A stretch of 64,000 nt of DNA from Hymenobacter siberiensis (GCF_018967845.1 NZ_JAHLZZ010000001.1:4464001-4528000), one strand, 5' to 3'. Numbered from the stretch's first letter, positions 1 through 8,398 are shown. Notes: generated by a model from the letters alone, not told the origin. Numbers and translations: made by a program.

Positions 1-102
1 AATGACTTTCATGACAGAAAAGAGAATGTCGTGCTGCACGCCGCCCAGGTGGCCGGGGTGCAGCAGCGCGGTGGAAGATTCAGCGTTGAAGTCAGCTTGC
101 AT
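1..102 (-). CDS. Partial CDS at window edge, product unknown
   Basis: An open frame of 34 codons starts at an ATG at 102 and runs off the left edge without a stop. It begins 7 bases after the stop of the upstream radical SAM gene on the same strand, so the two could be one operon. In many bacteria that radical SAM family sits beside a uracil-DNA-glycosylase-like partner. The residues visible here do not let me recognise that partner, so no function is assigned. It could also be a chance open frame. Confidence 0.35.
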   Translation of the reverse strand, partial: MQADFNAESSTALLHPGHLGGVQHDILFSVMKVI

Positions 103-109
103 GACGGAA

Positions 110-1378
110 TCAGGAGGCTTGGGCGAATAAGTCGAGCTGCTGCGTCACGAGGGCCGAGCGCACCGAGCCGGCCCCGAACAGAATCTGGCGGCGCACCTGC
201 TGCTCGGTCAGCTCGCCGATGACGGGCTGGTGCTCGCCCCGGCAGGTGAGGAAATACTTGGCGCGCTTCAGCACCACGCCCAGCTGGCGCAGGGTTTCCA
301 TATCGAGCGTGGCGAAGCGGCGGGCCGCGATGATGCGCTTGGCCGAGCGCGCGCCCACGCCGGGAATGCGCAGTATCATCTCATAGTCGGCCACGTTCAC
401 ATCGACGGGAAATACGTGGCGGTTGCGCAGGGCCCAGGCCAGCTTGGGGTCAATTTCGAGGTCGAGGTGCGGGTGGGCGGGGTCGAGAATTTCATCGGCC
501 TGGAAGCCGTAGAAGCGCATCAACCAGTCGGTCTGGTACAGGCGGTGCTCCCGGATAACGGGCGGCTGCGTGACCTGCGGCAGGCGGGCATCGTCCGTGA
601 CCGGGATATAGCCGGAATAGTACACCCGCTTCAAGCCGTAGCCCTTATACAGGCTGTCGGTCAGCTTGATAATCTGCAAGTCCGTCTCGGGACTGGCCCC
701 CACAATGAGCTGCGTGCTTTGGCCGGCAGTGGCGAAGGTGGGCACTTTCCTGAACAGCGCTTTTTCCTCCTTGTTCTGGATGATGCCGTCCCGAATCTGG
801 CCCATCGGGGTCAGGATTTCGGCATAATTCTTTTCCGGGGCCAGCGTGGTCAGCGCCAACTCCGAGGGCAGCTCGATGTTCACGCTGAGGCGGTCGGCGT
901 AGAGGCCGGCTTCGGCAATGAGCTCAGGCGAGGCGCCGGGAATGGTTTTGACGTGGATGTAGCCGTTGAACTTGTGCTCCGTGCGCAGCTTTTTCACGAT
1001 GCGCACGAGGCGCTCCATGGTGTAGTCGGGGCTGGAGAAAATGCCGGAGCTCAAGAACAGGCCCTCGATGTAGTTGCGGCGATAGAAGTTAATGGTGAGG
1101 TCCACCACTTCATCCACGGTGAAGGCGGCGCGTTTCACGTCGTTCGAGCGGCGCGACACGCAGTAGGCGCAATCGAAAATGCAGTGATTGGTGAGCAGAA
1201 TCTTGAGCAGGCTCACGCAACGGCCGTCCTCGGTGTAGCTGTGGCAGATGCCCATGCCCTCGGCATTACCGAGGCCTTTGCCCTCGTTTTTACGCTTGCC
1301 GCCGCTGCTGCTGCACGAGGCATCGTACTTGGCCGCGTCGGCTAATATGCTTAGTTTCTCCTGAATGCGCTCGTTCAT
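110..1378 (-). CDS. Putative DNA modification/repair radical SAM protein
   Basis: This 422-residue protein carries the radical SAM cluster motif CIFDCAYC (Cys66, Cys70, Cys73), which binds a 4Fe-4S cluster and S-adenosylmethionine. Near the C terminus (about residues 340-365) is a helix-hairpin-helix DNA-binding motif, IPGVGARSAKRI. This order matches the family annotated as putative DNA modification/repair radical SAM protein, usually linked to a UDG-like partner; the reaction is unknown. The N-terminal stretch with MGICHSYTEDGRC is also typical. The ATG at 1378 gives the expected length. A small frame follows 7 bases downstream and could be the partner. The family call is firm; the role is inferred. 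Confidence 0.88.
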   Translation of the reverse strand: MNERIQEKLSILADAAKYDASCSSSGGKRKNEGKGLGNAEGMGICHSYTEDGRCVSLLKILLTNHCIFDCAYCVSRRSNDVKRAAFTVDEVVDLTINFYRRNYIEGLFLSSGIFSSPDYTMERLVRIVKKLRTEHKFNGYIHVKTIPGASPELIAEAGLYADRLSVNIELPSELALTTLAPEKNYAEILTPMGQIRDGIIQNKEEKALFRKVPTFATAGQSTQLIVGASPETDLQIIKLTDSLYKGYGLKRVYYSGYIPVTDDARLPQVTQPPVIREHRLYQTDWLMRFYGFQADEILDPAHPHLDLEIDPKLAWALRNRHVFPVDVNVADYEMILRIPGVGARSAKRIIAARRFATLDMETLRQLGVVLKRAKYFLTCRGEHQPVIGELTEQQVRRQILFGAGSVRSALVTQQLDLFAQAS

Positions 1379-1544
1379 GCGGCGGGATATTGCTTTCGGC
1401 CTTAAAATTACGAATCAGCGCCCAAATAGACACTACGATTTAAGCTAATTTTATTGGAAATATTTTCTTTTCCTGGCAAAATATACGTGGTCGCTGAGTC
1501 GTGATTTTTAGTAAACCTCAACCGCCGTTTGGCGTGGCGCACAC

Positions 1545-1735
1545 GCTGGCCGCAGTTTGGCCGTGCGCGCTGGCCGCAGTTTAGCGCGCAGCGCGTAACT
1601 GCGTGCCACACCGTGAAGCGAGTTTGCAACTCGCTGCCGCGAAGCGGCAAATCCTTCGTCGGCTTTAATGGCGAGTTGCAAACTCGCATTACCCATCGGC
1701 CAGCAGTTACGCGCTACGCGCTAAACTGCGGCCAG
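1545..1735. repeat. Dispersed palindromic repeat, family R1, copy 1
   Basis: The outer arms at 1570-1601 and 1704-1735 form a nearly perfect inverted repeat built on CTGGCCGCAGTTTAGCGCG. Inside are two smaller opposed palindromes of the type GCGAGTTTGCAACTCGC (about 1619-1635 and 1672-1688). The left end also has a partial extra copy of the outer arm at 1545-1559. A second copy lies at 29459-29650 and a diverged third at 44889-45034. It sits upstream of the BamA-like gene and has no credible gene of its own. Confidence 0.8.
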
Positions 1736-1819
1736 CCGGATTTAGCACCCAACCACCGGCCAATCCCGTAGACGGCCGCGCCCGTCTCCTTTTCGTAATT
1801 TGCGGCGTTGCGTTCCTAC

Positions 1820-3751
1820 ATGAATTTCCGCAGTCCTGTCCTGCTTGTGTTTTTACTGCTGGGCCTACTGGCCGGGCCGGCGCGCGCGCAGACGTTTGAC
1901 CCGCGCTCGGCCGTGCCACCCGACTCATTGAAGGCGAAGCTGGAAATCCTGCCCCAACGGCCCGACTCCCTGCGCCAGCGCTTCGATGAGCAGCGGCTGC
2001 TGAACCGCTTACAGGCCTATTCGCGCCGCAAAACCATTGCGGGCCGGGCGGCGTCGGCCCTGTTCAACTTCACGCGGCGCCAGGAGGAGCAGGCCGGCCT
2101 CGATGCCGTGCTGCTGGACCGGCAGTTCGACCGCCACAACTTCAAAATCGTGCGGCGCATCAACATCCGCACGCTCGATGCCTTTGGCTACAACCTTTCG
2201 GACTCGGCCCGGGTGCCGCGCACCGTGGTTGAGAAGGCCGGCAATGCGCTGCACATCAAAACGTCCCGTTCGCGCATCCGGCAGGTGCTGCTGTTTCGGT
2301 CGGGCCAGGCGCTGGAGCCCCAGGCCCTAGCCGAATCGGAGCGCCTGCTGCGCCAGACGCCCGAAATCCTGGATGCCCGCGTGCTGGTAAACGAGCGCAC
2401 CACTACCCAGGATAGTGTTGATATTGAGGTGTTTACTAAGGACGTATTCAGCATCACGGCCGGCGTGGAGGTGGGCACGGCCACGTCGGGCGTCATCACG
2501 GCTGGCGACGACAACTTCCTGGGCCAGGGCCACCAGCTGGCCAACTCCTATAGCTACGGCCGCAACCTCCCCCAGACCTGGGCCTACCAAGGCAGCTACA
2601 CGGCCCCGTTCCGGCACTTTTTCTTCGCGCAGGCCCGCTACCGCAACGAAAACAACTACCGCTCGGGCGGGGTGTCGCTCACCCGCGACTTTTATTCGCT
2701 CAGCACGCGCTACGCCGGAGCGCTCAGCTTCAATGCCTACGACCAGAACGTGGGCCTGCAGGCCCCGCCCGCTGGGCAGCAATACGTACTATACCCCCTA
2801 CGTAATTATGTGCAGGATGCCTGGATAGGCCGCGCCCTACGCCTGCGCTCCTACGACCTGGGCTACGAAAACCCGGGGCGCATCATCGTGGCGGCCCGCG
2901 TCATCAACACCAACTTCACCGTTACCCCCCAACCCACCGACGCTCCGCCGCCGGACTACCACAACGGTACGCTGCTGCTGGGCACGGTGGGCTACTCGGT
3001 GCGGCGCTATTACAAGGCCCGGTATCTATTTGGCTTTGGCCGCACCGAGGACGTGCCCACAGGCACGCTGCTAAGCTTCACGGCGGGCTACGATGTGAAC
3101 AGTGTGCTGCCGCGCCGCTACTTCAACGCGCGCATTGCGGCCGCCAGCTTCAGCGCCAGCGGCAGCTACCTCTATGGAGCCGTCGACTTTGGGTCGTTTC
3201 AGACCGTGAACCAGCCCCGCGTGTGGCAGCAGGGCCTGCTGGGCACCGAACTCACGGCCTTCACCAGGCTCTACCACATAGGCAACTGGCAGTACCGGCA
3301 CTTCCTCAGCAGCCGGGGCACCATCGGGCTGAACCGCAACCCCGGCGACCTGCTTAAGGGCATCACCAACGACCGGGGCCTGCGCGGGTTTTCGCCGGGG
3401 CAGCCCATCATTGCCACCAGCCGCTTCGTGGTGAACTACGAAACCACGCTTTTCACGCCGCTTTCGCTCCTGGGCTTTCGGCTGGCCGGCATTGCCTTCG
3501 CCGACGCGGCCTGGGTGGGCGACCAGCCCCGGGGCGGCACGCCCTTCAACAATTCGCCCTACACGGCCTTTGGCCTGGGCCTGCGCTTTCGCAACGAGTT
3601 CACGGCCCTGCGCACGTTTCAGCTGCTCATCGGCTATTACCCGCGCGGCCTGGCCACGCCCAACGGCATCAAAATGTTTGAGTCGACCCGCGAAACGGTT
3701 ACGTTCAACGATTTCGGCCTCGGGCCGCCCGGCACGGCACCCTATCAGTAA
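1820..3751 (+). CDS. BamA/TamA-like outer membrane protein with POTRA domain
   Basis: The product is about 643 residues. The ATG at 1820 is preferred over an in-frame TTG at 1808 because it starts a clean signal peptide ending near AQ at residue 24. Around residues 150-195 there is a POTRA-like stretch (an RSRIRQVLLFRSGQ-like strand, then two helices). After it come many alternating aromatic strands typical of a 16-strand Omp85 barrel. The role is likely insertion or export at the outer membrane, but the protein has only one or two POTRA domains and is shorter than true BamA, so the substrate is unknown. It stands alone and converges with the TonB-domain gene. Confidence 0.75.
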   Translation: MNFRSPVLLVFLLLGLLAGPARAQTFDPRSAVPPDSLKAKLEILPQRPDSLRQRFDEQRLLNRLQAYSRRKTIAGRAASALFNFTRRQEEQAGLDAVLLDRQFDRHNFKIVRRINIRTLDAFGYNLSDSARVPRTVVEKAGNALHIKTSRSRIRQVLLFRSGQALEPQALAESERLLRQTPEILDARVLVNERTTTQDSVDIEVFTKDVFSITAGVEVGTATSGVITAGDDNFLGQGHQLANSYSYGRNLPQTWAYQGSYTAPFRHFFFAQARYRNENNYRSGGVSLTRDFYSLSTRYAGALSFNAYDQNVGLQAPPAGQQYVLYPLRNYVQDAWIGRALRLRSYDLGYENPGRIIVAARVINTNFTVTPQPTDAPPPDYHNGTLLLGTVGYSVRRYYKARYLFGFGRTEDVPTGTLLSFTAGYDVNSVLPRRYFNARIAAASFSASGSYLYGAVDFGSFQTVNQPRVWQQGLLGTELTAFTRLYHIGNWQYRHFLSSRGTIGLNRNPGDLLKGITNDRGLRGFSPGQPIIATSRFVVNYETTLFTPLSLLGFRLAGIAFADAAWVGDQPRGGTPFNNSPYTAFGLGLRFRNEFTALRTFQLLIGYYPRGLATPNGIKMFESTRETVTFNDFGLGPPGTAPYQ

Positions 3752-3804
3752 ATTGATAAACAAGTAAGTTTAAAAATTTACTCAGTTACTCATTTACCAA
3801 TTAC

Positions 3805-4257
3805 CTATCGCTCTGTGTTGAAGGAGATGGGCACGGTGCAGGCCACGCGCACGGGCTGGCCGTTGGAGCGGGCGGGCTCCCAGGCCGGCATCAGCCACAC
3901 CAGGCGCAGAGCTTCGTCGTTGAGGCCGCTGCCGGGGCCACTCACCACGTGGGCATCCTGCACCCGGCCCTGGGCACTGAGGATGAAGTTGACCATTACG
4001 CGTCCCGATACCCGCCGTTGCAACGCCTGCTGCGGGTAGTGAATATTTTTGCTGAGGTAGGCCCCAAAGGCCTTATCACCGCCCACAAACTGCGGACGCA
4101 CCTCCGGGTTGATGAACACCGAATCGGGCTTGATGGCCGCCGGGGCCAAGGGGCTGGTATTGGCAGCCGGGTTGGGGCCGGTTTGCGCCAGGCTCTGGCC
4201 GGTGGCCAGCAAGCCCAGCAGGCCAACACCCGATAGAAAGCGTAAAGAATTCAGCAT
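3805..4257 (-). CDS. TonB C-terminal domain protein (energy transducer-like)
   Basis: The protein has 150 residues: an N-terminal signal-like hydrophobic segment (residues 1-25), a Pro/Ala linker, then a TonB C-terminal domain (about 70-148). The domain shows the usual YP..A..RRVSGRVMVNFIL start, an SGPGSGLNDEALR helix and a W-P-A..NGQPV ending. Known members touch the TonB box of outer membrane receptors or act as single-domain periplasmic proteins. No transporter gene is adjacent, so the partner is unknown. It is transcribed away from arsR; its promoter must lie in the AT-rich gap 4258-4623. Confidence 0.85.
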   Translation of the reverse strand: MLNSLRFLSGVGLLGLLATGQSLAQTGPNPAANTSPLAPAAIKPDSVFINPEVRPQFVGGDKAFGAYLSKNIHYPQQALQRRVSGRVMVNFILSAQGRVQDAHVVSGPGSGLNDEALRLVWLMPAWEPARSNGQPVRVACTVPISFNTER

Positions 4258-4623
4258 GTTGCGAGGGAATAAAGAGTAGAGGATAAACGCCAGGCCAGAA
4301 AGGCTAGCAACAAACTAATCTACGAAAGTTTTACCGGAATTGGCTTTTGTAAATAAAATAAATGCGCTGGCAGGCATAATTAAAAACTTAAAAAAGGCAT
4401 TCCCGGCAAAGCTCACAAGCAGAAAATACGCCTGAGAATCACCAAGAGGCAATTACTGCGCCACAAAATTATCACTCACTTGCATTTTAAAAATAACAAG
4501 CTGATTATTGTTAGCAATTAATTAATTTAATTATTTCAAGAAATACCGGGACGATGAAAACAGAACAAAGCAAACCTCGTACCTTTATAATCGTAAATCG
4601 ACGATAAGCAAATTACTTCCCTC
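4258..4623. other. AT-rich divergent intergenic region (366 bp)
   Basis: This gap separates the divergent TonB-domain and arsR genes. It is clearly more AT-rich than its surroundings, with several runs of A and T, especially 4480-4555. It must hold both promoters. Near arsR the sequence TACCTTTA at 4580-4587 resembles the Bacteroidota -7 element TAnnTTTG and lies just before the candidate ArsR operator. I see no additional gene or RNA. Confidence 0.6.
4590..4605. promoter_or_regulatory. Candidate ArsR operator
   Basis: The sequence ATCGTAAATCGACGAT is an inverted repeat (ATCGT, 6 bases, ACGAT) 18 bases before the arsR start. It directly follows a possible -7 promoter element. ArsR-family repressors bind short imperfect palindromes overlapping their own promoter, so autoregulation relieved by arsenite is the likely logic. 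The position and symmetry are seen; binding is inferred. Confidence 0.55.
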
Positions 4624-4974
4624 ATGGCCATACATAAGCGAGCCGAGTTCACGGCGGCCGAGCAGCGGCTGGCGGCCATTGCCAAGGCTCTGGGGCACCC
4701 GGCGCGGGTGGCCATTGTGCGGCTGCTGGCCCAGCGCCAAGCCTGCGTGTGCGGCGAGCTGGTGCTGGAGCTGCCCCTGTCGCAAAGCACCGTATCGCAA
4801 CACCTGAAGGAGTTGAAAGCGGCCGGGCTGGTGCAGGGCGAGGTAGACGGGCCGCGCGTGTGCTACTGCCTGGATGCGGCCGGCTGGGCCGTGGCCCGGC
4901 AGCTGCTCGGCGATTTGCTGGCGGAGATGCCGGTTGTGGCCCCCGCTTCCACTACCACTCCCAGCTGCTGCTGA
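4624..4974 (+). CDS. arsR: ArsR-family metalloregulatory repressor
   Basis: A 116-residue winged-helix protein of standard ArsR length. The ACVCGEL motif (Cys41, Cys43) lies in the helix that holds the arsenite site in classical ArsR proteins, and SQSTVSQHLKELKAAGLV is the DNA-recognition helix region. The C terminus adds more cysteines (a CYC motif and a terminal CC) that could complete a thiolate site. A palindromic operator candidate lies just upstream. It heads the arsenic gene set, but an IS5-family element now separates it from the next gene, so expression of the downstream genes may have changed. Confidence 0.9.
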   Translation: MAIHKRAEFTAAEQRLAAIAKALGHPARVAIVRLLAQRQACVCGELVLELPLSQSTVSQHLKELKAAGLVQGEVDGPRVCYCLDAAGWAVARQLLGDLLAEMPVVAPASTTTPSCC

Positions 4975-5004
4975 GCAACCGGATGCCCCGCGTCTTTTTT
5001 CAAT

Positions 5005-5919
5005 GAAGCTGTTTAGAAAGTCGGCTTTTGGTTGATTTTTCGCAAAAAGATGACGACAAAGGCGAGCCAGTGCCAGGCCAGCCAATTGCCGACGCTGGTT
5101 TCGTAGCGCACGAGCAACGTTTTAAAGCCGTCGAGCCAAGCGTTGGCGTGTTCGACCACGACGCGGCGGCGGTAGAGTTCGGGGTCGAAAAAGGTGTCGT
5201 CGTCGGTCTGCCAGTCGGCGGCGCGGCGGTTGCGGGGAATGTTGGCCTCGATGTCGCGCCGGGCGCATTCCTGACGAAAGCCTTGGGTGTCAAAGGCTTT
5301 GTCGGCGTTCAGAAACAGCCCGGCGACGGGAATATTGGCCGCTTCGAGCGAGGCGCAGATTTCCCCGAACAAGGCGTTGAGCTGGTGGGTGTCGTGGTGG
5401 TTGCCCGCCTGCGGGCTGGCGCAGGCCAGCGGCTGTCCCCGGTTATCGGCCAAGAAGAGGGCTGTGGTGGTACGGGCTTTCTTGCGGCCCTGATAGCCGA
5501 CGGCCTCCCCGCCGTTCTTGGCGGGCGTGTGGCTGCCGTCGAGTTGGACGCTGGAACAGTCCAGATGGGCCCCGTTTTCGCGCAACAAGCGGAGCCATAC
5601 CCCTTGCCAGGACCCGTCCTTGCGCCACGCATTAAAGCGGGCGTACACGCCCTGCCAGGTCAGCGATGCGCCCGTAAAAAACTGTTTAACAGGCAATAAT
5701 CGCCATTGACAGCCGCTTTTGAGTTTGTAGAGAATGGCTTCCACCAACTCGGCCGGCTCCACGACCGAGGGGCGGCCATGGGCGGAGAAGGTGAGCGCGG
5801 GCAGAATCCATTGGCGAATCATATCTTTGGACAGGACTTCCATTAAAATGCGAAAAAAGGAGTGTTACACCTCAAATTTCGCGCTTTTTTGGGAGTCCTT
5901 TGACTTTCTAAACAGCTTC
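5005..5919 (-). mobile_element. IS5-family insertion sequence
   Basis: Perfect 18-bp terminal inverted repeats (GAAGCTGTTTAGAAAGTC) lie at 5005-5022 and 5902-5919. They enclose a single transposase gene on the minus strand. The trinucleotide AAT flanks both ends and is a possible target duplication. The element sits between arsR and the DUF6428 gene, in the opposite orientation to the operon, and appears intact. Confidence 0.92.
5013..5843 (-). CDS. IS5-family transposase
   Basis: The 276-residue DDE transposase has an N-terminal helical domain with the typical LKSGCQWRLLP segment. The first catalytic Asp is in QLDGSHTPA, the second in LNADKAFDT, and the Glu is in RVVVEHANAWLDG. The gene is a single uninterrupted frame, unlike the other IS5-type elements in the window, which need a frameshift. 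Its stop codon overlaps the left inverted repeat at 5005-5022. The enzyme cuts and joins the element ends. It is likely functional. Confidence 0.92.
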   Translation of the reverse strand: MEVLSKDMIRQWILPALTFSAHGRPSVVEPAELVEAILYKLKSGCQWRLLPVKQFFTGASLTWQGVYARFNAWRKDGSWQGVWLRLLRENGAHLDCSSVQLDGSHTPAKNGGEAVGYQGRKKARTTTALFLADNRGQPLACASPQAGNHHDTHQLNALFGEICASLEAANIPVAGLFLNADKAFDTQGFRQECARRDIEANIPRNRRAADWQTDDDTFFDPELYRRRVVVEHANAWLDGFKTLLVRYETSVGNWLAWHWLAFVVIFLRKINQKPTF

Positions 5920-5953
5920 AATATCCGTTTTTCACCCAATCAATCATACTATC

Positions 5954-6415
5954 ATGAAAATATCTGAGATGAAAGAGGCCCTGAACGGCCTGAGTGCCGT
6001 GAGCTTCCGGCTGCCGGACGGCACTTCCCTGCCCGCCCATTTCCACGTGACGGAGGTGGGGCTGGTGAGCAAGCATTTTATCGACTGCGGCGGTGTGGAG
6101 CGGCGCGAAACGATGGCCAACTTCCAGCTCTGGGAGGCCGGCGACTACGACCACCGGCTGGCCCCGCAGAAACTCCTGAACATCCTGAAGCTGTCGGAAA
6201 AAATCCTGGGCCGCGAGGACTTGGATATCGAAGTAGAATACCAGCAGGCCACCATCGGTAAGTTCGGGCTCGTGTTTGATGGGACTGATTTCCGGCTCAC
6301 GGCCAAGCAAACGGCTTGCCTGGCGCAGGATGCCTGCGGCATTCCGGCCGACCAGCAATTTGCCCTGCCCCAGTTGCAGGTGGCGGCCTGCACGCCGGGC
6401 GGCGGGTGCTGCTAG
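5954..6415 (+). CDS. DUF6428 family protein of arsenic operons
   Basis: The 153-residue protein begins MKISEMKEAL and has the PAHFHVTEVG and LQLWEAGDYDHRL-like segments of DUF6428 (here NFQLWEAGDYDHRL). Its C terminus ends in a cysteine-rich tail, CTPGGGCC, which could bind arsenite or another soft metal. Members usually sit between arsR and arsC in Bacteroidota arsenic operons, as here. The biochemical role is unknown. An IS inserted 34 bases before its start separates it from arsR, so transcription may now depend on read-through or a promoter at the IS end. Confidence 0.82.
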   Translation: MKISEMKEALNGLSAVSFRLPDGTSLPAHFHVTEVGLVSKHFIDCGGVERRETMANFQLWEAGDYDHRLAPQKLLNILKLSEKILGREDLDIEVEYQQATIGKFGLVFDGTDFRLTAKQTACLAQDACGIPADQQFALPQLQVAACTPGGGCC

Positions 6416-6458
6416 AAACCGCTAAACTCTTTCATTCGCATTGATTTTTAGCAAGCTT

Positions 6459-6887
6459 ATGCCTGACAAAAAGAACATTCTGGTGCTGTGCACCGGCAAC
6501 TCCTGCCGCAGCCAGCTGCTGCACGGCTACCTGGCGCAGGAGCTGGGCGAGCGGGCAGCCGTGTACAGCGCGGGCGTGGAAGTGCACGGCCTCAATCCCC
6601 GCGCCGTGCGCGTGATGGCCGAGGACGGCGTGGACATTTCGGCCCACACCAGCAACCATGTGGACGAGTACGCCGCCGTGCCCTTCGACTACGTCATCAC
6701 CGTGTGCGACCATGCCAACGGGGTATGCCCGGTGTTTCCCTCAACGGCCAAAAAGCTGCACCACAATTTCCCCGACCCGGCCAAAGCCACCGGCAGCGAG
6801 GCGGAAATAATGGGCCAGTTCCGGAGCGTGCGCGACCAGGTGAAGGCCTATGCCCGGGATTTTGTGCAGGCCGAATTTTCGGGGTGA
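6459..6887 (+). CDS. arsC: Arsenate reductase, thioredoxin-coupled LMW-PTP type
   Basis: The product has 142 residues when started at the ATG at 6459; an upstream ATT in frame is not needed. The P-loop CTGNSCR (Cys11 to Arg17, CX5R) is the catalytic site of low-molecular-weight phosphatase-fold arsenate reductases. A second pair, CDHANGVC, gives the two extra cysteines spaced as in the Staphylococcus-type enzyme, which passes a disulfide to thioredoxin. It reduces arsenate to arsenite in the cytoplasm. It lies 43 bases after the DUF6428 gene and before a GNAT and an aquaporin, so the operon context supports the call. Confidence 0.92.
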   Translation: MPDKKNILVLCTGNSCRSQLLHGYLAQELGERAAVYSAGVEVHGLNPRAVRVMAEDGVDISAHTSNHVDEYAAVPFDYVITVCDHANGVCPVFPSTAKKLHHNFPDPAKATGSEAEIMGQFRSVRDQVKAYARDFVQAEFSG

Positions 6888-6935
6888 CGTTCTTGCTTAA
6901 CATCGCAATCCTTATCACCTCTCCTCTTCCTCTCC

Positions 6936-7445
6936 ATGACCATTCTTCCCCTCATGGCTGAGCACTGGCCGGCGGTGCGCACCATCTACGCCGAGGGCAT
7001 GGCCACCGGCATGGCCACTTTCACCACCGAACTGCCCACCTGGCAGGCCTGGGATACCGGCCACTTGCCCACCTGCCGCCTCGTAGCTACCGATGAAACG
7101 GGCACCGTGCTGGGCTGGGTGGCCCTTTCGCCGGTTTCGGGGCGCTGCGTGTATGCGGGCGTGGCCGAGGTGAGCGTATATGTGGCCGCTGCGGCCCGGG
7201 GACGTGGCATGGGGCCGGCCCTGATGAAAGCACTGGTGGCCGAATCGAAACAAAACGGCCTGTGGACTTTGCAGGCCGGCATTTTTCCCGAAAACACGGC
7301 CAGCGTGCGGCTGCACGAGGCCGTGGGTTTCCGGCAGGTGGGGCGGCGCGAGCGCATCGGCCAGTTGCGCGGTATGTGGCACGACACCCTGCTACTGGAG
7401 CGCCGCAGCGCCGTGGTGGACACTACGAACCCGACGGAAAACTAA
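6936..7445 (+). CDS. GNAT N-acetyltransferase, ArsN/phosphinothricin-acetyltransferase-like
   Basis: The 169-residue protein has the GNAT fold. The EVSVYVAAAARGRGMGPALM segment is the acetyl-CoA-binding R/Q-x-x-G-x-G/A loop, and NTASVRLHEAVGFRQVG is the conserved helix-strand near the end. The N-terminal IYAEGMATGMATFTTE segment is typical of phosphinothricin acetyltransferases and of ArsN1, which acetylates amine-bearing arsenical antibiotics. Its place between arsC and an aquaporin favours an arsenical substrate, though this is inference. The stop TAA overlaps the start of the aquaporin gene, so the two are likely translationally coupled. Confidence 0.85.
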   Translation: MTILPLMAEHWPAVRTIYAEGMATGMATFTTELPTWQAWDTGHLPTCRLVATDETGTVLGWVALSPVSGRCVYAGVAEVSVYVAAAARGRGMGPALMKALVAESKQNGLWTLQAGIFPENTASVRLHEAVGFRQVGRRERIGQLRGMWHDTLLLERRSAVVDTTNPTEN

Positions 7446-8155
7446 TGCAGCCAACCCTACGAACCTGCCTGCTGGCCGAAATGCTGGGCACGGCCATTCT
7501 ACTGATTTTTGGGACCGGCGCGGCCGTAGTCGATGCCCAGACCCACGCGCTGGGGCACGGCGGCGTGGCGGCGGCCTTTGGGCTGGTGGTGTTCATCATC
7601 ATCCAGAGCCTGGGCGAAACCAGCGGCGCGCACGTGAACCCGGCCGTGACGGTGGCCTTCTGGGCCATGGGCCGGTTTGAGGGGCGGCGGGTGCTGCCCT
7701 ACGTGCTGGCGCAGCTGGCCGGCGCGGCCATTGGCAGCGGGCTGGTGAAGCTGATTGCCACCCCGGGCTCGGACCTGGGCGCAACGCTGCCGGCCCACGA
7801 CACCCTGCAGGCGCTGGGCATCGAAACCTTCCTCACCTTCTGGCTCATGCTGGTGATTTTCCGGGTTACCTCGGGCTCCAAGGAAGTGGGCATGCTGGCG
7901 GGGCTGGCCATCAGCGTTACGGTGGCGCTGGAGGCGCTGGTGGCCGGGCCCCTCACGGGCGCGAGCATGAACCCGGCCCGCTCGCTGGCCCCGGCCCTGC
8001 TCAGCGGTATCTGGACGGACTGGTGGGTGTATGTGGTAGGGCCGGTGGCCGGCGCGCTGCTGGCCGTGGCCGTAGATGCCAGGCTGCAGCTGCGCCCCGC
8101 TGTTTCAGCCCTGAGCACTTCTGCAGTAGCAGCGGTGGCTGAAGGCGAGGCGTGA
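7445..8155 (+). CDS. MIP family channel (aquaporin, AqpS-like)
   Basis: The 236-residue protein has six hydrophobic segments and the two pore motifs of the MIP family, HVNPAVT and MNPARS. The ATG at 7445 overlaps the GNAT stop (TAATG). In arsenic operons such a channel can replace an arsenite pump: arsenite made by ArsC leaves by facilitated diffusion, as described for AqpS. No ArsB or Acr3 gene is present in this window, which fits that model. The C-terminal tail after the last membrane span is Ala/Ser-rich and probably cytoplasmic. Confidence 0.9.
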   Translation: MQPTLRTCLLAEMLGTAILLIFGTGAAVVDAQTHALGHGGVAAAFGLVVFIIIQSLGETSGAHVNPAVTVAFWAMGRFEGRRVLPYVLAQLAGAAIGSGLVKLIATPGSDLGATLPAHDTLQALGIETFLTFWLMLVIFRVTSGSKEVGMLAGLAISVTVALEALVAGPLTGASMNPARSLAPALLSGIWTDWWVYVVGPVAGALLAVAVDARLQLRPAVSALSTSAVAAVAEGEA

Positions 8156-8208
8156 CGTTTTAAATTCAACACACTTCCTTCAGCACGGCCACAGAATGAA
8201 GCCGTTGT

Positions 8209-8300
8209 AAGTACTGGCGCAGAAGTAACCGTATTCGGGTCGGACCGGTTGAGGCACCAACGATTTCGGTTTAACGACAACCAGTCGGACCGGAGCATAC
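8209..8300. repeat. Dispersed repeat, family R2, copy 1
   Basis: This stretch matches the reverse complement of part of 42180-42330 closely, sharing CGATTTCGGTTTAACGACAA and the GCGCAGAAGTAACCGTATTC edge. It contains opposed GTCGGACCGG/CCGGTC-type arms and lies downstream of the aquaporin gene. The other copy is longer by an insert. No coding potential is seen. Confidence 0.75.
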
Positions 8301-8398
8301 GTTTACCTCTGCCCTGAATAATAGAAATCGCAAAGCTGCGTCGCTACGCCGTGCTGGCTACTTGCGAAAAAGCCCCTGAAACGCCATTCCGATAACAC

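Noticed and set aside
230..1345. Long plus-strand frame opposite the radical SAM gene
   Set aside because: It is an antisense shadow of a well-supported gene, with a His/Gln/Gly-rich composition typical of high-GC antisense frames.
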